The notes under the pieces: model-generated
The model's database searches: none
What the model was told of the DNA's origin: nothing
What the model saw: the letters and a program-made list of their open reading frames with translations, nothing else
Shown: piece by piece, positions 1 through 8,037 of the stretch
How positions within the stretch are numbered: position 1 is the stretch's first letter
Layout of the letters: each line of letters starts with the position of its first letter
DNA from: a bacterium
GTDB lineage: Bacteria > Bacillota > Clostridia > Lachnospirales > Lachnospiraceae
Assembly: GCA_004562765.1 (NCBI GenBank)
Contig: SFRL01000044.1
Span: forward strand, 1 to 27,989
DNA: 27,989 nt
Reading direction: 5' to 3'
Position numbers and translations under genes: made by a program

Positions 1-1291
1 CCATAATGCAATATCCGTATTTTGTTCCGTTCAAGTGCAGCGGCATAAATATGAATATATTTGATTCCTCTGCGTTTTCGCAGAAATCCTCCGGAATCAG
101 CTTTTTTGTCTCAAATGTACGAGGTGAATCCACCCCATCATCCGGCTTTCCATCAAACAATACTCTCATTCTTGAAGAAAAACTCTGATCATACTTCTCC
201 TTACCGCCTTCCGGAGTAAAGTGCTGTATATACTCATCCTCATTGATCAAAATGGCAAATTTTTGAACACCCAGGTTTTGCAGTTCCTCGTACAACGCCT
301 TGTTCAATGCTTCCACAGTCCGGCAGGCAAGCAACCGCTTCTGGATCAGATTCATACGCCATCTGATCAAATGATTGTCAGATACTCTGTTGCCCAGTCT
401 CTTGATGATCTGTTTGAGATCATCAGAACAAACCTCACAGCCGCAACTCTCATTCGGCTGAAATTCAAACGGCAAAAATACATGGTCAGGATATTCTTTT
501 CCGTTAATCATTCCAAGTATCTGTTCCACACAGTCCTCTCCCAGCTTTTCCTTGCTTCTGCCTACGCTTGTTATCCCCGGAACATGGTACTTCGCCTCGA
601 AAAGATTATCAAATCCGGTTACGATGGTATCCTCCGGCACATGAAATCCCTGCCTTTCCATCGCTTCCATATAACCGATCGCCATGTTGTCATTGGCACA
701 TACCACTGCATCCGGAAATGCAAGTCCTTGACTGTAAAAGTCCTCAAATGCCCGCTCTCCGCCATATATGGTAAAATCATAATCCCGCATACGCATTTCT
801 TCAGTAGAAAGACCATGCTTTTTCATAACATCAAGAAATGCCTGCTTTCTCTGACAGTTCTCAATATGATCTGCTGGTCCTCCTACATAATTCAATGTCC
901 TGCATTGATGTTCTGTCAGAAGATGCTCTACCAGAGTCGTCATGGCGGCATAATTGTCTATCCCGACAAAATGCACCTCGGGGATATCCAGTTCGACGCT
1001 GATACATGGAATCTCCTTTTCCCTGCATGTCCGGATGATAGCAGACAGCCTGCTTATGGAATCAATGTTGTTGGAAAGTATGATCACACCATCCATATCC
1101 GAATCCAGCGGCAGGTGAAAGATATTGTATTCACATTCGTTATATTCCTTTTCCGATTCAAAGCCACCGTAAGTATTAAATATATAGAGATCATCCTGTG
1201 TCTCTTTTGTCTTTTTGCACATTCCTCTTAGTATTCCACCGATGTGTTCACCATTCCATGCTGTAGAAAAAACAGCTATCCTTTTTTTCAT
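1..1291 (-). CDS. LacI-like periplasmic-binding-fold sensor/regulator, HTH-less, partial (runs off left edge)
   Basis: An open frame starts at ATG 1291 (MKKRIAVFSTAWNGEHIGG) behind a GGGGGGA ribosome site and runs without a stop to base 1, giving 430 codons. Residues about 3-280 look like the type-I periplasmic-binding / LacI ligand fold. Visible signatures are the DGVIILSNN segment, the FVGIDNYAA segment, the DAVVCANDNMAIGYMEAM block and the VTGFDN block. There is no LacI helix-turn-helix before this domain. The ligand domain ends near an ESCGCEVC cysteine cluster that I recall from similar Firmicutes sensor proteins. About 130 further residues follow, possibly a GAF-like linker. In that group the output module (AraC-type HTH, GGDEF or kinase) is C-terminal, so here it would lie beyond the left edge. 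The adjacent xylanase genes suggest a xylose or xylo-oligosaccharide ligand, which is inference. A perfect TATAAT (1373-1378) precedes it, so it is probably transcribed on its own. Confidence 0.85.
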   Translation of the reverse strand, partial: MKKRIAVFSTAWNGEHIGGILRGMCKKTKETQDDLYIFNTYGGFESEKEYNECEYNIFHLPLDSDMDGVIILSNNIDSISRLSAIIRTCREKEIPCISVELDIPEVHFVGIDNYAAMTTLVEHLLTEHQCRTLNYVGGPADHIENCQRKQAFLDVMKKHGLSTEEMRMRDYDFTIYGGERAFEDFYSQGLAFPDAVVCANDNMAIGYMEAMERQGFHVPEDTIVTGFDNLFEAKYHVPGITSVGRSKEKLGEDCVEQILGMINGKEYPDHVFLPFEFQPNESCGCEVCSDDLKQIIKRLGNRVSDNHLIRWRMNLIQKRLLACRTVEALNKALYEELQNLGVQKFAILINEDEYIQHFTPEGGKEKYDQSFSSRMRVLFDGKPDDGVDSPRTFETKKLIPEDFCENAEESNIFIFMPLHLNGTKYGYCIM

Positions 1292-1335
1292 CGCGATTCC
1301 CCCCTGCCAGATTCACCCTATCGTTCGTACACAAA

Positions 1336-1364
1336 GGAGACAGCGCCTGATCAGACCTGTCTCC
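1336..1364 (-). other. Inverted repeat in the leader of the sensor gene
   Basis: GGAGACAG (1336-1343) pairs perfectly with CTGTCTCC (1357-1364). On the minus strand the hairpin is followed only by TTTGTG, so it is at best a weak terminator for the upstream GH8/GH10 unit. It begins about ten bases downstream of the predicted -10 box and could instead be a stabilising 5' hairpin or a regulator site. Confidence 0.5.
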
Positions 1365-1372
1365 CGATTCCC

Positions 1373-1378
1373 ATTATA
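1373..1378 (-). promoter_or_regulatory. Predicted -10 box for the sensor gene
   Basis: The minus strand reads TATAAT, a perfect match, just past the GH8 stop codon and about 80 bases before the sensor ATG. No good -35 hexamer is visible 16-18 bases upstream, so it may need an activator. Confidence 0.4.
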
Positions 1379-1381
1379 GTA

Positions 1382-2458
1382 TTACCAAATCCGGTAATTT
1401 CCGCTGAGCGCCAGCATCGCAAAAAGATACAGGCAGTTGTCATAATAGCGCCGTTCTCCGGTGCGAAGCGGTGTGTCCCAGAATTTCTGTACACAGTCCA
1501 AGGCATGTCTGCCCTTTGAAGCCAGAGATGCCTGCGCATTGACCGCAGTCATTGCCACCGGGTGGAGTGCATCCATATCAAGGATCTCGCCCTCGATCGT
1601 ATAGACAGCCCGGTCTTTTTCCCCGACAGTCTCCTCGAAAAATGTCTGCAGATGGTCTGCAGTTTCTTCGCACCACTTGCCGTGCTCCGTGCCCTTTGCA
1701 AACCACTCATAATCAAGTGCAATATTGGCGATCGTTCGGTATGCATCGCTGTAATACCAGTCATGCCGTCCGAAGATCTCCTGGTCACCGCTGTAGGGCT
1801 CACCCTCAAAGGTACTGTACTCTGCAGAAAGACCTGTCAGGGGATGACATGCCTTTTGCAGGTATGCGCGACTCGCCGCTGCTGCCTGCCGCCAGAATTC
1901 CCGATCCTCCTCATTTGCCCACTGTGCAAACAGTTCATAAAAATGCGGCAGATGGTACGACGGATCGGTAAAATCACAGATTGTCCGGGTCCCACATCGC
2001 GCGGCCGGCGCCGTCCTCCCCCTTATGAACACACGTATGTAAGAGATCACGCGCCTCCTTGGAATAGTTGAAGATCCCCTCGTCGTCACCCCAGCGATGC
2101 GATGCAAAAAACAATGCCATCGCGAAAAATTCCTCGCCGTCCGGTGCAGGACCGTAGGCATTTTTTTCTCCGTTCGTTGCCACCGACCATGCGAAATACC
2201 CGGAATTGACGCCCGTATCCATACTTTTTTGTGATCCGTCTGGACACACATCATCATGCCGTAGGACATGCCCTCAGTCCGCGCATCATTGTTTCCGGTA
2301 TCCTCCATGTACCCCATCGTATCATCCTCCGGTGAGAAGAAGAAAAACCGGTCTTCTCCGTAAAATATTTCATTGAATGTATCCTGCACGCGCCGGTCTA
2401 TCACATCCTGTGACAGACCGAGCTCTGAAAATACATTTCGATAAGTTCTGTTTTCCAT
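1382..2458 (-). pseudogene. GH8 reducing-end xylose-releasing exo-oligoxylanase (Rex type), out of frame in the middle
   Basis: The outer parts match family GH8 exo-oligoxylanases (EC 3.2.1.156), which release xylose from the reducing end of xylo-oligosaccharides. The N-terminus has RTEGMSYGMMMCVQ with the general-acid Glu62. The C-terminal part has DPSYHLPHFYELFAQWA, the YYSDAYR segment expected to hold the catalytic base Asp, and the terminal YYDNCLYLFAMLALSGNYRIW region. Between about 2230 and 1978 (residues about 77-160) the open frame is nonsense. The genuine GH8 sequence lies in another frame there, with GYFAWSV, GPAPDGEEFFAMALFFASH, RWGDDEGIFNYS and MWDPDN. At both joints residues appear to be missing compared with the family: about 13 codons near 2228 and about 8 near 1980. 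The two shifts cancel, so no stop arises. There is no signal peptide. The start follows GAGG 15 bases after the GH10 stop, so it is co-transcribed with GH10. Probably inactive, unless the joints are assembly errors. Confidence 0.88.
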
Positions 2459-2472
2459 CTATAACCTCATCT

Positions 2473-5229
2473 CTATTTACTTTTTTTCGCTGTAGCGGCA
2501 TCCAGTCTGACCGTTCCGAATACAGACGGCTTCGCATAGCCCATTCCACTGGCATCATACCAGTTGATCGTTGCCACACGCGCGCCGGATGCATTCGCAT
2601 CGTTGATCTGGAAATCAATACCGATCAACTGTTTTGCCTTTCCCTTGACAGTATTGCGTTTGATGCGTGCCTCTACGATATAGCCGTTCTTTGTCCTCTT
2701 TGTGGCGCTCTTAATGTTTTTGGCGGTGCAATTTGTACCATTAAAGCTCAGTTCGTTCGCATAATTGATACGATACTGGCAGTCATCTGCCTCGTAAGAA
2801 TCTGTCTTTCCGTTATTTTCATCCACAAAGATCTCCAGTGAATCCTGCTCCCACGCATTTGCGTTGTCCTTGTTCAGACAGGCATCTTTTACTTCTGCCA
2901 GAACATAGATATAGTTCTTATCCCAGAGCGTCTTTACCGTTGCGCTCGTATCTGTCTTCGCAGACTTCACGGTCAGCTTCTGTGCCTTTACATTTTTCCA
3001 GATGGCATCGATCTTTCCGTCAATTACCGCGCTTCCCTTGCTGATGCACATGAAGGGCTTCAGCGTCAGTGTTCCGTAATATTTGCTGCGCTTGCTCTGC
3101 TTCATCTGCAGATCATTCCAGCACTGTTTCTTTCCTGTCTTTCCATCTTTGATGACCACGTCAAATCCGATCTTGCTGCTTACGCCCTTTTTGCCGATAT
3201 TGATCGCCTTCTCAACGACGTAACCGCCCTTGACCTCCTTTGCCTGTGAACGCTTCACGGTGATCTTTTTGATCGCGGATGTATTGTTCGCTTTCTTGTT
3301 GTTCAGATCGTAGTACAGCGTCACCGCATCGCTCTTATCTTTGGTGTTGTCCTTCACGGTAATCCGTGCGATCAGCTTTCCGCTCTTCCACAGCAGCTTC
3401 ATGCTTGCGGTTTCATCCGTTCCGATGGCGATCTTAGGAACAAGGCTCCAGTCCTTTGTGTCGCTGTATAATACATTCTCCTCGTTGATAAAAGGAAGCA
3501 GCTTCGAAGGATCTACGATGCCCCAGTACGCAGCCTTTGCCTTTAATGTCTCATCGAATAATAACGGCATGTTATGTCTTCCCTGAGAAAACTGTGGAGC
3601 TAACAGCCATGAATCATCGTCCGCAACACCCCAGAATACCACAGCCGTTACATTAGCACCGGCATCCTTTGCCTTTAAGATGGTGTCCATGATCTCCTTA
3701 TAGCGGTATGCCTGTTTGGTCTGCTCTGCCTCCTTATTCGCATCACTGCCGTCAAAACTGCTGCTGGCAAGCATATCAAGCTCCGTGATCTGAACCTCAT
3801 CCGCATGCTTTGCATAAGTCATGATCGCAGTATACAGCTCAGATGTGCCCGGAGCTTCCATCGAATAATGTCCCTGCATACCGATTCCGTCAATTCTTGT
3901 TCCCTCGTGCTTCTTGATGTCATCCACCAGATCGCAGATCGCCTTTACTTTTACCGGATCTGTCTCGCCGTAATCATTATAAAACAGCTTCACGGACGGA
4001 TCTGCATACTTGTTGGCATATTTGAACGCATTCACGATATACTCGTTACTGCTGCCGTAGATCTGATGATAATAGGTCTCCGTATCACCGTTCACCACCC
4101 GCAGACCTCCTGCCTCACCGTCTGACGGCTGGATCGCCTCGTTGACTACATCCCAGCAGTACACCAGGCCCGGATATTTTTTCTGCACATGCTCCGTCAC
4201 CTGCTTGATATAAGACTCCAGACGCTTATTCATGCTCTCTTTATCCAGAAGCTTTCCATTTGCATCCTTAAAGAAGCACTCCGGTGTCTGTGAATGCCAG
4301 CACAGCACATGTCCGCGCATCAGAATCTGATCTTTTTTATCTGCTTTCTGGTTATAATCCCAGATTTTCTGCAATGCATTGTCCGGAATCGTAAAATCGA
4401 GGATCAGCTCGCCGTTCTTGTCCACACCCTTTATGATGTTTTCCGGCTTCAGCTCATTTCCGGTGGTCAGACTATTGTAGTGCTTTGCCACCAGTTCAAA
4501 CTTACTCTCATTGTCAAACATATCCCCGGTCATCTCTGCTCCGACCTTAAAATCATAGTTTTTATTCTTCTGTACAAAATAATTCTTTAATGAGGGGATG
4601 TCCTTCTCTATGGAGTAGCTGATCTGTTCCTCCTCCAGAGTGATCTCATCCACATAGAAAGAATTCAGACATGTCTCGTCTGCCACCTTGAACTGCAGAT
4701 CCGTCAGGTCTCCATTCCAGTTTGCTACGAAAGAACCCTGAATCTGTCTCCACTCATTCTTTGATGCTGCGATGGTATTTCCGGTGATTCCCCATCCGTC
4801 ATAAATGGGATTACCATCGTTATCTCCGGTAGCCACGATGGTCAGTCCGACCTTCACGGTTGACTCTGCCGTATACTCCTCGCCCAGCTTGACCCAGCAG
4901 CTAAAGTTGTACTTGCAGCCTTTCTTTACCTTTGTGTTGATCGTCTGTGCCAGTGAGTTCCATGTGTCGGTTCTTCCTACCACCTTCACATAGCCGTCTC
5001 CGTCATGTCCTTTGCCGTCACTCACTTCCTCCAGTGAAGCGCCATTTGGCATGCTCGTCGCAAACCATCCGTCCGTACCTTTGCTAAAGCTTCCATTGTC
5101 CAGCACATTTTTCTCCGCAGCCATCACAACCTGCGCTGTTCCCGCTGCATTCATCATGGCACCCGGCTCCGCCGCAAGCATCGCCGCACACAGTGCCATA
5201 CACAGCCCCCTCTTGATCTTGTTCTTCAC
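2473..5229 (-). CDS. Secreted multidomain endo-1,4-beta-xylanase, CBM22-GH10-CBM9
   Basis: Extracellular endoxylanase (EC 3.2.1.8) that cuts the xylan backbone. I place the start at GTG 5229, because GGGAGGA sits 8 bases upstream; the longer frame from ATG 5277 has no ribosome site. The protein is 918 residues. A signal peptide covers about 1-38 (KNKIKRG, a hydrophobic stretch, cleavage probably after VMAA). A CBM22-like domain covers about 40-200 (NGSFSKGTDGWF...FYVDEITL). GH10 covers about 212-575, with acid/base Glu364 in WDVVNEAI and nucleophile Glu483 in QITELD, plus the HVLCWHSQTP and FWGVADDDSW blocks. A weak, degenerate CBM9-like domain covers about 596-745, and a clear CBM9 covers about 750-914 (DGKIDAIWKN, LWDKNYIYVLAEVKD, WEQDSLEIFVDE). 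No sortase or SLH anchor is visible. It is the only enzyme in the window with a secretion signal, so it should supply oligosaccharides to the transporter next door. Confidence 0.96.
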   Translation of the reverse strand: MKNKIKRGLCMALCAAMLAAEPGAMMNAAGTAQVVMAAEKNVLDNGSFSKGTDGWFATSMPNGASLEEVSDGKGHDGDGYVKVVGRTDTWNSLAQTINTKVKKGCKYNFSCWVKLGEEYTAESTVKVGLTIVATGDNDGNPIYDGWGITGNTIAASKNEWRQIQGSFVANWNGDLTDLQFKVADETCLNSFYVDEITLEEEQISYSIEKDIPSLKNYFVQKNKNYDFKVGAEMTGDMFDNESKFELVAKHYNSLTTGNELKPENIIKGVDKNGELILDFTIPDNALQKIWDYNQKADKKDQILMRGHVLCWHSQTPECFFKDANGKLLDKESMNKRLESYIKQVTEHVQKKYPGLVYCWDVVNEAIQPSDGEAGGLRVVNGDTETYYHQIYGSSNEYIVNAFKYANKYADPSVKLFYNDYGETDPVKVKAICDLVDDIKKHEGTRIDGIGMQGHYSMEAPGTSELYTAIMTYAKHADEVQITELDMLASSSFDGSDANKEAEQTKQAYRYKEIMDTILKAKDAGANVTAVVFWGVADDDSWLLAPQFSQGRHNMPLLFDETLKAKAAYWGIVDPSKLLPFINEENVLYSDTKDWSLVPKIAIGTDETASMKLLWKSGKLIARITVKDNTKDKSDAVTLYYDLNNKKANNTSAIKKITVKRSQAKEVKGGYVVEKAINIGKKGVSSKIGFDVVIKDGKTGKKQCWNDLQMKQSKRSKYYGTLTLKPFMCISKGSAVIDGKIDAIWKNVKAQKLTVKSAKTDTSATVKTLWDKNYIYVLAEVKDACLNKDNANAWEQDSLEIFVDENNGKTDSYEADDCQYRINYANELSFNGTNCTAKNIKSATKRTKNGYIVEARIKRNTVKGKAKQLIGIDFQINDANASGARVATINWYDASGMGYAKPSVFGTVRLDAATAKKSK

Positions 5230-5290
5230 AATAAAAATCCTCCCATCATAGTTTCGCATTCTCATGCGTGTTCCCATGATAACAAAGAAA

Positions 5291-5310
5291 CACCCGCCTT
5301 TCAGCGGGTG
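5291..5310 (-). terminator. Hairpin between binding protein 2 and GH10; terminator and/or 5' leader hairpin
   Basis: CACCCGC and GCGGGTG form a perfect 7-bp stem around a 6-base loop. On the minus strand it is followed by TTTCTTTGTT, consistent with a moderate intrinsic terminator for the transporter operon. A predicted promoter lies immediately upstream, so the same hairpin would also sit at the 5' end of the xylanase transcript. Confidence 0.6.
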
Positions 5311-5321
5311 AAACTATAGAA

Positions 5322-5350
5322 AATATATGGAGAATATGTATAATTTGTAA
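5322..5350 (-). promoter_or_regulatory. Predicted sigma-A promoter for GH10-GH8
   Basis: On the minus strand, TTACAA (5350-5345) and TATATT (5327-5322) are separated by exactly 17 bases in the AT-rich gap downstream of the binding-protein stop codon. This predicts a start near 5315 and a leader of about 85 bases to GTG 5229. Confidence 0.5.
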
Positions 5351-5368
5351 CTATTCAGAGCCAAAGCA

Positions 5369-7021
5369 TTACATCTCGCCTGATCCGTTGTTCACCCTCC
5401 GCTCCAGTTCCCGCTGCATATCCGCAAAGAAGATCTCCGGCTTACAGGAATCGTAAATCTTCATATACTCGTCCCATGCCTTTTCAAAATCATCCGACAG
5501 GATCACCTTCGGCAACTGATCCTGTTTCACTGCGATCATCTCCTTCCAGACACTTCCGGCCTGCGTCGAGTATGTCAACTGATCGGAATAAGAATACATC
5601 GGATACCATTTTCCCGGTTTGTCATTGCTTCCTAACATGTCCACATACGTCTTACAGCCGTATGCATTCAGGCATTCAACCACGTCTGCCGGAAGATTCT
5701 GATTATCTTCACTTTTCTGATCCTCCGGAATATAAGCATTGATTCCATCTTTCGACAATCCCTCTTTTCGAGGAAAATAGGAATAATAGCAATAATGAGA
5801 TGCAAGAAGATCTACATCATTGGCACGGGTATTCTGCTCCTCCGTGCGATAATATTGGCCATTCTCATCCACCTCATAATCCACTCCTTCCACACCCCAA
5901 AAGCGCAACCTTAAAACATCATCCTCCAGAAGATCATTGAGAAACCGAAACGCCCCTTCGATATCCTGACAAGACGTTGTAACTGAGATGCCGGAAGATA
6001 TATCAAATTCACTGGCGCGGCTGACGTGCCACTGATTTTGTACATCGCGCGCGATCGTAACCGGAAGGGGCACATAATTGTATCCTTTTTGCCCCGCATT
6101 GATCTTATCAAAACCGGGACCGATATCATAAGCAAATTGCCACCACTGATCCACCATGCCGAGCACAGCCCCTGTTGACAGTTTTTCCAGATACTCCTCA
6201 TAGGTACTTGTAAAGGATTCCGGATCGATCATTCCCTTATGATATTCCTCATTCAGCTTTTTAAAGTATTGTTTCGCCGTGGGAGTAACATTATAGTCCA
6301 TGACCTGCATCGTCTCCGGATCTACCATGCAACTGCCGTCATTCGGATATCCGTCCAGAAACTGTGGTACATTTTCCAGAACAAAATACCGCCAGTCGTC
6401 ACAGAGGATCGTGTACGGAATGTTTGGTGTCCCATCTTCCATGACCGGATTTGCCGCCATATATCGTTCCAACAGGTCAAAATATTCATCCTGTGTGCGG
6501 ATATCGGGGTAATCTGCCCATTTCAAAACTCGCGTCTGGATCCAGAATGCCTCCCCCGAATGTATAACTTCCGCATCCTCATCACCGATCACTCCAAACT
6601 GCGGCATCCAGTAGATATGACCATCCTCCTGCCGCAGCGTGTCCCACTCTTCCTGACTCAGATAATTGTAAATGTTGGGATATTCTTCCCAATACTCATC
6701 TATAGGGATCAGTGCTCCTGCCTCATAAAGTTCCCGTCCACCGGAAATGAAATCGGGATATTCTCCGCTCGCAATAAAATCATTCATCGTATCTTCCACA
6801 GTCTGCCCGGAGAGCCAGTACTCCTCACAGCGTGCACCGACCCGGTCTGCGATCAGTTCCATGATGTCATTGTCCGCATCCCTTGTGTCTCCGAGAACAG
6901 AGAAAAAAGCCGTAAACGTCTTCACGTCACAGCTCTTTTTCTCATCAGAGGGCTTTGCACCGATCCAAAGCCCGAAGAGTACCAGTATTAAAATAATGCT
7001 CGAAAAACATCTCTTTTTCAT
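5369..7021 (-). CDS. Second ABC sugar-binding protein (paralogue), without a lipobox
   Basis: 550 residues, an extracellular solute-binding protein of the large family that partners LplB/LplC-type permeases. It is a close paralogue of the binding protein at 9066-10790. Shared blocks include AFWIQTRVLKWADYP, EYFDLLERY, IPYTILCDDWRYF, FLDGYPNDGS, GMVDQWWQFAY, TYVDMLGS and KWYPMYSYSDQ. The N-terminus (MKKRCFSSIILILVLFGLWIGAKPSDEKKSC) has a hydrophobic segment at about 7-22, but no Leu-x-x-Cys lipobox and no Ser/Asp-rich linker. It may therefore be released by signal peptidase I (after WIGA) or remain as an N-terminal anchor. ATG 7021 follows AAAAGGA. It is the last gene of the transporter operon, about 100 bases after the second permease. 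It may bind a different xylo-oligosaccharide from its paralogue, which is inference. Confidence 0.9.
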   Translation of the reverse strand: MKKRCFSSIILILVLFGLWIGAKPSDEKKSCDVKTFTAFFSVLGDTRDADNDIMELIADRVGARCEEYWLSGQTVEDTMNDFIASGEYPDFISGGRELYEAGALIPIDEYWEEYPNIYNYLSQEEWDTLRQEDGHIYWMPQFGVIGDEDAEVIHSGEAFWIQTRVLKWADYPDIRTQDEYFDLLERYMAANPVMEDGTPNIPYTILCDDWRYFVLENVPQFLDGYPNDGSCMVDPETMQVMDYNVTPTAKQYFKKLNEEYHKGMIDPESFTSTYEEYLEKLSTGAVLGMVDQWWQFAYDIGPGFDKINAGQKGYNYVPLPVTIARDVQNQWHVSRASEFDISSGISVTTSCQDIEGAFRFLNDLLEDDVLRLRFWGVEGVDYEVDENGQYYRTEEQNTRANDVDLLASHYCYYSYFPRKEGLSKDGINAYIPEDQKSEDNQNLPADVVECLNAYGCKTYVDMLGSNDKPGKWYPMYSYSDQLTYSTQAGSVWKEMIAVKQDQLPKVILSDDFEKAWDEYMKIYDSCKPEIFFADMQRELERRVNNGSGEM

Positions 7022-7122
7022 ACATAAATAATTCCTTTTTTATGTATTATTATACCTTCTTCATTTCGTCCTTTCAAGCCGTATTTTCCCGATCATCACT
7101 CATCCAACCGGTCACAGCAAGA

Positions 7123-8028
7123 TTATTCCTTCACGCCTCCCAGGGTCAGTCCGGCAACAAAATACTGCTGCAGGAACGGATAAATACAGATGATGGGCAG
7201 CATCGTAATGATGGTCGCCGCTGCACGCACAGAGGTCGGCGTTACCGTTCCGGTGGCATTTTTCATTGCCTCTGCGGAAGTACCCTGATTCGTCACAGAT
7301 GACAACAGTTTCATCAACTCGTACTGCAGGGTGGTCAGCTTGTCGCTCATTCGGTTATACAACATTGCGTCAAACCAGGAGTTCCACTGACCGACTGCCA
7401 CAAACAGCGCGACGGTTGCATATACCGGTTTACATAAGGGAGAAATGATCTTTACAAAGATCGTTGTATATCCGGCTCCGTCCAACTGTGCGGATTCCTC
7501 CAGACTGTCCGGGAGTCCGTTCATATAGGTTCGGATGACCAGCATGTTAAACGCATTGACCATTCCCGGGATGACATACACCCAAAAGCTATTGGTCAGA
7601 TGCAGATTCTTATACAGCAGGAAGGTCGGGATCAGACCGCCGTTCACATACATCGTGATGACCCAGAACAGTGACAGCTGCTTTTTAAATAAAAAGTTCT
7701 TTCTGCTGACAACAAATGCGAGGATCGCATTGCTGATCAAAGCGAGGATCGTACCGATCACGGTACGTGCCACTGTAACGATGGCACCTGTGATCAGATT
7801 ATCCTTCTGAAGCACTGTCGAATAATTTTTCAATGTGAATTTTCTCGGAATCAGGTAAATGCCGCCGCGCAGCGCATCGGTTCCGTCGTTAAACGAGATT
7901 GCCAGTGTATTTAATACCGGATACAGGGTTATGATCACGAAGGCAATCATGAAAATCGTATTGCAGATCACAAAGATCCAATCTGATATGGATTTTTTTC
8001 TTCTATGTTTACTTTTTAAAATCTTCAT
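7123..8028 (-). CDS. Carbohydrate ABC transporter permease, LplC/MalG type
   Basis: 301 residues, an integral membrane permease of the CUT1-type sugar importers. Six hydrophobic helices are visible, the first at about 17-38 (WIFVICNTIFMIAFVIITLYP) and the last near the C-terminus (IITMLPIICIYPFLQQYF). The cytoplasmic EAA loop reads EESAQLDGAGYTTIFVKIISPL and would contact the ATPase. The typical C-terminus FVAGLTLGGVKE is present. It starts 9 bases after the stop of the other permease and forms one operon with it and the two binding proteins. The substrate is inferred from context as xylo-oligosaccharide. Confidence 0.94.
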   Translation of the reverse strand: MKILKSKHRRKKSISDWIFVICNTIFMIAFVIITLYPVLNTLAISFNDGTDALRGGIYLIPRKFTLKNYSTVLQKDNLITGAIVTVARTVIGTILALISNAILAFVVSRKNFLFKKQLSLFWVITMYVNGGLIPTFLLYKNLHLTNSFWVYVIPGMVNAFNMLVIRTYMNGLPDSLEESAQLDGAGYTTIFVKIISPLCKPVYATVALFVAVGQWNSWFDAMLYNRMSDKLTTLQYELMKLLSSVTNQGTSAEAMKNATGTVTPTSVRAAATIITMLPIICIYPFLQQYFVAGLTLGGVKE

Positions 8029-8037
8029 ACGCCCTCC

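Noticed and set aside
221..1231. 336-codon plus-strand open frame
   Set aside because: It lies opposite the LacI-like sensor gene, has no family-like motifs and a low-complexity, Cys/His/Ile-rich composition; it is an antisense shadow.
1974..2249. Separate 91-residue gene in the middle of GH8
   Set aside because: Its sequence is the displaced central part of the GH8 enzyme, not an independent gene.
5230..5277. ATG 5277 as the start of the GH10 xylanase
   Set aside because: There is no ribosome site in front of it, while GTG 5229 has an ideal GGGAGGA and gives a normal signal peptide.
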